DNA of 64,000 nucleotides from Oxalobacteraceae sp. CFBP 13730 (lineage in GTDB: Bacteria > Pseudomonadota > Gammaproteobacteria > Burkholderiales > Burkholderiaceae_D), in contig JACYUQ010000001.1 in NCBI GenBank assembly GCA_014841835.1, positions 1,240,001-1,304,000 of the forward strand, given 5' to 3'. Below, one piece after another: positions 57,993 to 64,000 of this stretch. Both the position numbers and the translations under genes were made by a program. The notes under the pieces were generated by a model. It was not told the origin of the DNA. It saw only the letters and a program-made list of their open reading frames with translations, and ran no database searches. Position 1 is the first letter of the stretch. Each line of letters starts with the position of its first letter.

Positions 57993-58675
57993 TGCGACGA
58001 CGAACCCGTTGGCTGTCGATCCTGCCCGCGATGGTGGTGGGCTATCTGCTCCTTGTCGTCATCTGGGCCTGGGCCACCTTTGACACTGTCACTGCGCACA
58101 TGCCTGCAATCGCTGACGCGCCCCTGTCCGCGCGGCAGACGCAGATCCTGCTGCGCGTCGAAGATCCTGCCTTCTTCGTACACCACGGCGTGAGCCTGAC
58201 CAGCGGCCAGGGCTTTGCGACGATCTCGGGCGCGGTGGCGCGCGACGTCTACCTGGAAGGGGCGGATCTGGGCGGGGCTGGCGGCGCGTTGCAGGCGCTG
58301 TACCGCAGCGTCTTCGCATGCTGCAAACGGATCGATCTGGGCCGTGATGCGATGGCCGTGGTGCTCGACGCCAGGCTATCGAAGGCGCGACAACTGGCGC
58401 TGTACACCACCCATGTCTATTTGGGAACGCACAACGGCAGGCAGATCATGGGCTTGTCAGCGGCGTCCCGGAATTATCTCGGCAAGTCGCTGGAACAGAC
58501 CAGCGAAGAAGAATTCATTGGCCTGGTTGCCATGATCAAGGCGCCCAACGCGTACCATCCTGTCCGGCAGCCCGCAGCGTATGCGACGCGCGTGGCACGG
58601 GTGCGTGCGCTGGTGCAGGGCACTTGCAAGGCTCACGGCTGGTTCGATACAACACTGGCGCACTGCGGCGCGTGA
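57992..58675 (+). CDS. Divergent GT51-like (monofunctional transglycosylase-like) protein
   Basis: A 227-residue protein with one N-terminal membrane helix (LPAMVVGYLLLVVIWAWATF) and a GT51-like domain. Motif 1 RVEDPAFFVHHGV keeps the catalytic Glu (E57). LSKARQLALYTTHVYLGTHN and GLVAMIKAPNAYHPVRQP match later family motifs. However, the canonical GGSTITQQ segment reads GFATISGAVAR, and the second catalytic Glu region reads AMAVVLDAR, so glycosyltransferase activity is uncertain. It is coupled to the acyltransferase gene, which suggests cell-envelope modification. Confidence 0.8.
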   Translation: MRRRTRWLSILPAMVVGYLLLVVIWAWATFDTVTAHMPAIADAPLSARQTQILLRVEDPAFFVHHGVSLTSGQGFATISGAVARDVYLEGADLGGAGGALQALYRSVFACCKRIDLGRDAMAVVLDARLSKARQLALYTTHVYLGTHNGRQIMGLSAASRNYLGKSLEQTSEEEFIGLVAMIKAPNAYHPVRQPAAYATRVARVRALVQGTCKAHGWFDTTLAHCGA

Positions 58676-59746
58676 TCACTTGAGGCCATGCCACCAGCGC
58701 CCGCCGGCATGCGGCTGCGTCAGGTTCAAAGCTTCGCCCATTTCCGGCGTCGTCAGCTTGACGCCCCGATCATCAGCAAGCATCTCGATCCGGTCGAGCG
58801 GTTCTTGCCAGCGGTGCAGGCCCAGGTCGAATGTCCCGTTGTGCATCGGCAGCAGCCAGGCTGCGTTCAGGTCGACAAACGCCTGCAGCGTTTCCTCCGG
58901 CTGCATGTGGATGTCCGGCCAGAGCTTGTCGTAGGCGCCGGTTTCGATCAGTGCCAAGTCGAATGGCCCGTATTTGGCGCCGATCTCCTTGAAGCCCTTG
59001 AAATAACCAGTGTCGCCGCTGAAGAACAGGCGCAGGTCATCGTGCCGGATCACCCATGATGCCCACAGCGTCGAGTTGCCGTCGTGTGGCCCGCGCCCCG
59101 AGAAGTGCTGGGCTGGCGTCGCCACAAAGTGTACGCCGTCGATCTCGGCGTCCTGCCACCAGTCGAACTGGCGCACTTTGGCGCGATCGATGCCCCAGTC
59201 GACCAGCCGGTCGCCCACCCCCAGTGGCGTGAGAAACACCGACGTCTTTGCCGCCAGCGCCATGATCGCCGCATAGTCGAGATGATCGTAATGGTCGTGC
59301 GACAGGATGATCGCCTTGATGGGCGGCAGGTCGTCGATCGAGATCGGCGGCGCATGAAAACGCGCGGGGCCGAACCACTGCACGGGCGAAGCGCGCTTCG
59401 AGAACACCGGGTCGGTCAGGTAGAACTCGCCGGCAAGCTTGATCAGCATCGTCGAGTGACCGAGGCGGTACAGCGTGTTGTCGGGCGCCGCCAGCAGGGC
59501 CGCCCGGGTCAGGCTCTGCACCGGCACTGCCTGCTGCGGCGTGGTCCCGGCCGGCTTGTCGAACAGGAACGCCCACCACAGCTTGGCAATGCCGCCAGCG
59601 CCCAGCTTGTGCATGGCGACAGGGTTGCGGTATTTACCGTCGTGGAATTGGGGTGATGTCGGCGCGTTCGTGGTTGCAGAGACGGTGGTGCAGATTGCCA
59701 TGGTAGCGAGAGCTCCCAGAAAGATGAAGCCGATAAGCAGGCGCAT
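58676..59746 (-). CDS. MBL-fold metallo-hydrolase, UlaG/NAPE-PLD-like
   Basis: A 356-residue exported protein (signal MRLLIGFIFLGALATMAICT). The metallo-beta-lactamase fold shows GHSTMLIKLAGEFYLTDPVF, the metal motif SHDHYDHLDYA (HxHxDH), GPHDGNSTLWASW, and SGDTGYFKGF with a distal Asp. Members of this family include lactonases and phospholipase D-like enzymes, and the substrate is unknown. Its stop codon immediately follows that of the converging GT51-like gene. Confidence 0.88.
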   Translation of the reverse strand: MRLLIGFIFLGALATMAICTTVSATTNAPTSPQFHDGKYRNPVAMHKLGAGGIAKLWWAFLFDKPAGTTPQQAVPVQSLTRAALLAAPDNTLYRLGHSTMLIKLAGEFYLTDPVFSKRASPVQWFGPARFHAPPISIDDLPPIKAIILSHDHYDHLDYAAIMALAAKTSVFLTPLGVGDRLVDWGIDRAKVRQFDWWQDAEIDGVHFVATPAQHFSGRGPHDGNSTLWASWVIRHDDLRLFFSGDTGYFKGFKEIGAKYGPFDLALIETGAYDKLWPDIHMQPEETLQAFVDLNAAWLLPMHNGTFDLGLHRWQEPLDRIEMLADDRGVKLTTPEMGEALNLTQPHAGGRWWHGLK

Positions 59747-59861
59747 GAACGCGTCGATTCAATAAAAGTGCACGACAGCCGATCCGGACTTTTCGCACTG
59801 GATCGGATGGCAGACGATCCAGTGCCCGCCCCGGCCTGCATGGCCAGGGCGTAGCGCCTCT

Positions 59862-61343
59862 CTATTTGACGGCCGCCGCGTTGCGCGCACCATCGGATTG
59901 AAGCTTGAGCGCAGCAGCACGCCCCTCCCAGTAATGCGCATTCCTGATCCCCAGCGCAACCGGATCGAACTCGGGTTCCTTGCCGGCCTTCTTCTGCGCT
60001 TCGTAATCGCGCAGGCACTTGAAGGCGTCCTTGCGCAGCAGGAAGATCGCGACGATGTTCAGCCAGGCCATCAGGCCGACGCCGATGTCGCCCAGGCCCC
60101 AGGCCACGTCCGCGGTCTTGACCGCGCCGTAGATCGTGGCCGAGACGATGCACAGCTTGAGGAGCACGCCCAGCCACGGATGGCGGTTATGGCGGTCCAT
60201 GTAGGCGATATTGGTCTCGGCGATGTAGTAGTAGGCGACGATGGTCGTGAAGGCAAAGAACAGCAGCGCGATCGCAACGAACAGCGCCCCGAAGCCCGGC
60301 AGCACGTTCTCGAGCGCGGTCTGCACATAGCCCGGGCCCGACGCCACGCCCTGCACGCCGATGAAGCGCGCCGTGCCGTCAGCATTTTCGACGTTGTACT
60401 GACCCGTGACCAAGAGCATGAAAGCGGTGGCCGAGCACACGAACAGCGTGTCGATGTAGACCGAGAAGCCCTGCACCAGGCCCTGTTTGGCCGGGTGGCT
60501 CACTTCGGCCGCCGACGAGGCGTGCGGGCCGGTGCCCTGCCCGGCTTCGTTCGAATAGATGCCGCGCTTGACGCCCCACTGGATGGCCATGCCGAGCATG
60601 GCGCCAAAGCCTGCGTCCAGGCCGAAGGCCGAGCTGACGATCAGGCGCAGCACGCCTGGCAGCGCTTCGATGTTCATCGCCACCACCACCACGGCCACCA
60701 GGATGTAGGCAGCCGCCATGAACGGCACCACGATCTCGGCGAAATGGGCGATGCGCTTGACACCGCCGAAGATGATCGCGGCCAGCACCACGGCCAGGCC
60801 GATGCCGGTGTAGAGCGGATCGATGCCGGCGGCGGTCTTGAGGCCTTCGGCGATCGAGTTGGCCTGCACGCCCGGCAGCAGCAGGCCCGTGGCGAACAGC
60901 GTGGCGATGGCGAAGGTCCAGGCGTAGCGCTTCATGCCCAGGCCTTTTTCGATGTAGAAGGCCGGGCCGCCGCGGTACTGGTTGCCGATCTGCTCCTTGT
61001 AGACCTGGCCCAGGGTCGATTCGACGAAGGCCGAACTCGCGCCCAGGAAGGCCACGGCCCACATCCAGAACACGGCGCCGGGGCCGCCGAACGTGATGGC
61101 GGTGGCCACGCCCGCGATATTGCCGGTGCCGACGCGGCCGGCCAGCGTCATGGCCAGGGCCTGGAACGACGACACGCCCTGCTCCGAGCTCTTCCCCTCT
61201 CGCATCAGGCGCAACATCTCTCCGATGTGCCGCACCTGCAGGAAGCGGCCCCGGATCGAGAAGTACAGGCCGGCCCCTAGGCACAGGGCGATCATGATGG
61301 GGCTCCAGATGATACCGTTGACTGCGTTGACCAGGTCGAGCAT
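59862..61343 (-). CDS. Alanine/glycine:cation symporter family protein
   Basis: A 493-residue sodium- or proton-coupled amino-acid transporter of the AGCS family. The family signature GRVGTGNIAGVATAITFGGP is seen at ~65-90, followed by FWMWAVAFLGASSAFVESTL, QYRGGPAFYIEKGLGMKRYA and QWGVKRGIYSNEAGQGTGPH. Ten or more transmembrane helices are evident. The C-terminal tail (RDYEAQKKAGKEPEFDP) is cytoplasmic. Alanine or glycine as substrate is from family knowledge. Confidence 0.95.
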   Translation of the reverse strand: MLDLVNAVNGIIWSPIMIALCLGAGLYFSIRGRFLQVRHIGEMLRLMREGKSSEQGVSSFQALAMTLAGRVGTGNIAGVATAITFGGPGAVFWMWAVAFLGASSAFVESTLGQVYKEQIGNQYRGGPAFYIEKGLGMKRYAWTFAIATLFATGLLLPGVQANSIAEGLKTAAGIDPLYTGIGLAVVLAAIIFGGVKRIAHFAEIVVPFMAAAYILVAVVVVAMNIEALPGVLRLIVSSAFGLDAGFGAMLGMAIQWGVKRGIYSNEAGQGTGPHASSAAEVSHPAKQGLVQGFSVYIDTLFVCSATAFMLLVTGQYNVENADGTARFIGVQGVASGPGYVQTALENVLPGFGALFVAIALLFFAFTTIVAYYYIAETNIAYMDRHNRHPWLGVLLKLCIVSATIYGAVKTADVAWGLGDIGVGLMAWLNIVAIFLLRKDAFKCLRDYEAQKKAGKEPEFDPVALGIRNAHYWEGRAAALKLQSDGARNAAAVK

Positions 61344-61575
61344 GGGGGTGCGACTCCTGCGATGAAGGGTTCAGGAAGGCAGGCATTTTGCCGCCGTGAC
61401 GTCGCACAAGTTACATGATTCCGTAGGGAATTAACATCATTTTCTTGGCCCTGTGGCGGCATGCGCCAGGCTGACGCAGGATGGACGGGAAATGGGCGCT
61501 GCTGGTGCGGGCACGTCCGGTCGGCGCACCAATTGCTGGCGATCTAAAGCTTTGTGGACATGATACGATCGCACC

Positions 61576-61770
61576 ATGGACCGACGAAGCGATTACAAGA
61601 CCTCCCTCCTCATCGACGCCGTGCTGCACGACCTGTCGATCGAGGCCCGCCCTGCGGCGCGCGAACTGGCCACGCTCGGCGTGCCGATCGAAGTGAGCCT
61701 GCGCGTGCTCACCCGCCCGGCCGAACGGCGCCACCAGGTCACACCGGAAGACGTGCGCAACGCGCCATAA
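61576..61770 (+). CDS. Small hypothetical protein
   Basis: A 64-residue protein I do not recognise, MDRRSDYKTSLLIDAVLHDL onward. Composition is balanced and typical of soluble protein: a central helix (IEARPAARELATLGVPIEVS) and a Pro/Arg-rich end. It lies alone, 106 bases before DUF2147. No function can be inferred. A chance open frame cannot be excluded, though codon pattern and composition look coding. Confidence 0.55.
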   Translation: MDRRSDYKTSLLIDAVLHDLSIEARPAARELATLGVPIEVSLRVLTRPAERRHQVTPEDVRNAP

Positions 61771-61876
61771 CCGCGTGCTGCGCGATTGGAAGACATCCTC
61801 GGGCGTCAACCTGTCACACGGGCGAAGCGGTAGGCTACACTGGCGCGGTACCTACAACAACACTGGAGACACCACC

Positions 61877-62329
61877 ATGCGCCACCTGATCCAAGCAAGC
61901 CTGATCGCCGCCACCATGCTCGCCCTGCCCGCCGCCGCGTGGGCGCAGGCTACCTCGCCTGTCGGCACCTGGAAAACCATTGATGACAAAACCGGCAAGC
62001 CAAAAGCGCTGGTGCGGATCACCGAAGAAGGCGGCGTCCTGACCGGCAAGATCGAAAAACTGTACCGCGCGCCATCCGAAGAACAGAACCCGCTGTGCGG
62101 GAAATGCAGCGACGCGCGCAAGGACCAGCCGATCATCGGCATGACGATCCTGTCGGGCCTGAAGAAAGACGGCGGCGACTACACCGGCGGCGAAATCCTC
62201 GACCCGGCCGCCGGCAAGACCTACAAGAGCAAGGCCACGCTGGCCGACAACGGCAACAAACTCGAAGTGCGCGGTTACATCGGTGCGCCGATGTTCGGGC
62301 GTACCCAGACCTGGCAGCGCGAGCAGTAA
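61877..62329 (+). CDS. DUF2147 exported protein
   Basis: A 150-residue protein with signal peptide (MRHLIQASLIAATMLALPAA, cleaved near AWA-QA) and the DUF2147 pattern: SPVGTWKTIDDKTGKPKALV, GVLTGKIEKLYR, CGKCSDARKDQPIIGMTIL, GGEILDPAAGKTYKSKATLA and a final RTQTW. This is a lipocalin-like beta-barrel family of unknown role, periplasmic. It is followed by a terminator. Confidence 0.92.
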   Translation: MRHLIQASLIAATMLALPAAAWAQATSPVGTWKTIDDKTGKPKALVRITEEGGVLTGKIEKLYRAPSEEQNPLCGKCSDARKDQPIIGMTILSGLKKDGGDYTGGEILDPAAGKTYKSKATLADNGNKLEVRGYIGAPMFGRTQTWQREQ

Positions 62330-62337
62330 TCATTACC

Positions 62338-62362
62338 ACGGCCCGGCGACGGGCCGTTTTTA
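62338..62362 (+). terminator. Intrinsic terminator after DUF2147 gene
   Basis: ACGGCCC (62338-62344), 6-base loop, GGGCCGT (62351-62357), then TTTTATT. It ends only 6 bases before the SMR start codon. Confidence 0.85.
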
Positions 62363-62368
62363 TTGTCC

Positions 62369-62710
62369 ATGACCCTGAACCTCGCTTACCTCTATCTCGG
62401 ATTTGCCATCGTTGCCGAAGTGATCGGCACCACGGCCCTCAAAGCCTCCGACAGCTTCACCCGCCCCCTGCCCAGCCTGATCACGGTCGGCTGCTACGCC
62501 CTGTCGTTCTACCTGCTCACCTTCAGCCTGCGCGTGCTGCCAACCGGCATCGCCTACGCGATCTGGTCGGGTGTGGGCATCGTGCTCATTTCGATCGTCA
62601 GCTGGTTGTATTTCAAGCAAAGCCTGGATCTGGCGGCGATTGCCGGCCTGGCGCTGATCATCGCCGGCGTGCTGGTCATCAACCTGTTTTCAAAAAGCGT
62701 CGGACACTGA
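62369..62710 (+). CDS. SMR family multidrug efflux transporter
   Basis: A 113-residue four-helix membrane protein of the small multidrug resistance family, proton-coupled and dimeric. The conserved membrane Glu is in FAIVAEVIGTTALK (E16). YALSFYLLTFSLRVLPTGIA and AIWSGVGIVLISIVSWLYF are typical of EmrE-like pumps. No Shine-Dalgarno site is visible: the start follows the T-run of the DUF2147 terminator by 6 bases. A TTG at 62363 is an alternative start. Confidence 0.93.
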   Translation: MTLNLAYLYLGFAIVAEVIGTTALKASDSFTRPLPSLITVGCYALSFYLLTFSLRVLPTGIAYAIWSGVGIVLISIVSWLYFKQSLDLAAIAGLALIIAGVLVINLFSKSVGH

Positions 62711-62771
62711 CCATGTCAACCGCGCCGTGCGCCCGGACGTTACATCCGGCCCCATTCCGATCATTCGCACC

Positions 62772-63296
62772 ATGACCCCCACTCCCATCACGCGTACCGC
62801 ACGCCCCGTTTTTCGCGGGCGCGAAATGCGCGTGCTGCGGCTTCTGAGCATGGCGGCCGGCGTGTTTGCCATCCTGCTGCCGGCTGCGCTGCTGGCCTCG
62901 ACGGCGCATGGCATCCCGAACTGGCTCCAACCGTACATCGTGCTGGTGGGCGTGGCGCTGGGTTCGGGCGGATTTTTCCTGGTGGCGATGGCGGGCCACC
63001 GCATGGGGCGCGACGCCATGCTGCGCTCGTTCGCGGCGCTGCTGCTGATGGTGCCGTTCGGCGCCAGCGGCATCGTCATCTGGCATGGCAGCAATATGCT
63101 GATGGTCTACCTGTGCACGTTCTTCCTGATCCACACGGTCCTGCTCTATTGCAGTTTCATCTATCCGCTGATGCACGTGCCGCAGCCACCAGCACCGCCC
63201 CGGCGCGGCGGTAAAACACCCGCCTGGAACCAGCTGAGTCGGCCGCGCCGCAACGCCGACGACTACAGCCAGCCGGCATCGCGCGCCAACCGGTAG
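62772..63296 (+). CDS. Hypothetical membrane protein
   Basis: A 174-residue protein with four hydrophobic segments (LLSMAAGVFAILLPAALLA; YIVLVGVALGSGGFFLVAMA; SFAALLLMVPFGASGIVIW; MLMVYLCTFFLIHTVLLYCS) and a Pro/Arg-rich cytoplasmic tail. An internal ATG at 62826 is an alternative start. No family is recognised. Its 3' end overlaps the converging response-regulator gene by 34 bases. Confidence 0.65.
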   Translation: MTPTPITRTARPVFRGREMRVLRLLSMAAGVFAILLPAALLASTAHGIPNWLQPYIVLVGVALGSGGFFLVAMAGHRMGRDAMLRSFAALLLMVPFGASGIVIWHGSNMLMVYLCTFFLIHTVLLYCSFIYPLMHVPQPPAPPRRGGKTPAWNQLSRPRRNADDYSQPASRANR

Positions 63297-63868
63297 GCTT
63301 CGACGCGGTTGCCGGCCCCCAGCTTGCTGATCGCCTCGGACAGGTAGTTGCGCACCGTGCCTTCCGACAGATGCACCTGGCGCGCGATCTCGCCGCTGCT
63401 GCGCCCTTCCCCCGCCAGCCGCAATACCTGCCGTTCGCGCTCGGTCAGCGGATCGCTGCCGCTGTTCCAGCTTTCCAGCGCCAGTTCGGGCGCGATTGCG
63501 CGGCCACCGCCATGCACGACGCGGATTGCCGCAGCCAGCGCGTCGACCGGTGCGTCTTTCAGCAGATAGCCGCGCACGCCGGCTTCCATCGCGCGGCGCA
63601 GGTAGCCGCTACGCGCGAACGTGGTCACCACCACCACACGGCACGCCAGCTTGCGCTGGACCAGGCCCTGCGCCAGTTCGAGGCCCGTCATGTGCGGCAT
63701 CTCGATATCGGTCAGCACGATGTCCGGCACCAGGCGCTCGCACAGCGCCAGCGCTGCGCGCCCGTCTGCGGCGCCGCCCACGACATCGAAATCCGGTTCG
63801 AGCCGCAGCAGCGCGCTGAGCGCGCCCAGCACCAGCGTCTGGTCTTCGGCAATCAGGATGCGGATCAT
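63263..63868 (-). CDS. NarL/LuxR-family response regulator
   Basis: A 201-residue two-component regulator. The receiver has acidic AEDQ (7-10), phospho-acceptor D54 in TDIEMPHMTG and Lys in YLLKDAPVDA. The C-terminal LuxR-type helix-turn-helix is LTERERQVLRLAGEGRSSGE followed by IARQVHLSEGTVRNYLSEAI. It resembles DesR. Its start overlaps the stop of the kinase gene (ATGA), so the pair is coupled. Confidence 0.95.
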   Translation of the reverse strand: MIRILIAEDQTLVLGALSALLRLEPDFDVVGGAADGRAALALCERLVPDIVLTDIEMPHMTGLELAQGLVQRKLACRVVVVTTFARSGYLRRAMEAGVRGYLLKDAPVDALAAAIRVVHGGGRAIAPELALESWNSGSDPLTERERQVLRLAGEGRSSGEIARQVHLSEGTVRNYLSEAISKLGAGNRVEAYRLARDAGWL

Positions 63869-64000
63869 GTCCCGGCTCCCGCCGGCACGTGCAGTTCGAG
63901 CGCCAGACCGGCACCGGCCTGCAGCGACAAGCGCCCGCCCAGCGCCGCGACGCGCTCGCGCATGCCGGCCAGGCCATTCCCCTGCTGCAGGCCATCCGTG
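63865..64000 (-). CDS. Sensor histidine kinase, C-terminal fragment cut by the window edge
   Basis: Only the last 44 codons are present: GNGLAGMRERVAALGG then RLSLQAGAGLALELHVPAG, the G2 box and final strands of the HATPase domain of NarX/DesK-type kinases. It is the cognate kinase of the downstream response regulator, with overlapping stop/start. Confidence 0.88.
   Translation of the reverse strand, partial: TDGLQQGNGLAGMRERVAALGGRLSLQAGAGLALELHVPAGAGT

Overview
The window is a GC-rich stretch of chromosome from a betaproteobacterium, most likely of the family Oxalobacteraceae (Massilia/Telluria-like). This rests on recognised gene neighbourhoods: a xseB-ispA-dxs cluster opposite a Rieske oxygenase, polA next to a DUF2782 gene, thrB and a BPSS1780-type membrane protein, and a thiC-thiS-thiG-thiD-thiE operon behind a TPP riboswitch. 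No rRNA, tRNA, CRISPR array, prophage or intact insertion sequence was seen. Both edges cut genes: a glcD-like oxidase on the left and a sensor kinase on the right.

Layout. 1-5 kb: metabolic genes (GlcD-like oxidase, cobalamin adenosyltransferase, 2OG-Fe(II) oxygenase, SDR) and a divergent LysR/EamA pair. 5.0-8.3 kb: an ECF sigma factor, a membrane anti-sigma factor, an S8 (subtilisin-like) protease and an outer-membrane protein in a tightly overlapping operon with a candidate autoregulated ECF promoter. The anti-sigma periplasmic domain resembles the protease propeptide, which makes this the most interesting system in the window. 8.4-17.7 kb: a secreted unknown, isoprenoid genes, Rieske oxygenase, EamA transporter, rhodanese, ZIP transporter and a Tat-exported dienelactone hydrolase, with REP-like repeats and a 34-bp tandem duplication. 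17.7-31 kb: a Fur-boxed siderophore receptor, a large hybrid histidine kinase, polA, DUF2782/thrB/BPSS1780 and uvrD.

31-45 kb: GFA-family protein, SRPBCC protein, HpaR-like regulator, a periplasmic helical protein, glutathione-dependent formaldehyde dehydrogenase, an OmpA protein paired with an Ig-like/DUF3494 lipoprotein, two unknowns, and an HscC-type Hsp70 followed by an unusual membrane J-like/TonB-C-like protein. 45-50.6 kb: a two-TM-type ion channel protein and the thiamine operon. 50.6-53.2 kb: a putative lipoprotein and a 704-residue metzincin-like protein without a visible signal peptide. 53.4-64 kb: valS, a palindromic repeat element abutting a TonB-receptor relic, acyltransferase, a divergent GT51-like protein, MBL-fold hydrolase, alanine/glycine symporter, small unknowns, DUF2147, an SMR transporter and a two-component system.

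Connected functions: thiamine (thiC/S/G/D/E with riboswitch), isoprenoids (dxs/ispA), DNA repair and replication (polA, uvrD, xseB), iron uptake (receptor with Fur box) and formaldehyde handling (adhC, possibly GFA). All functions come from reading motifs in the translated sequence. No database search was run.
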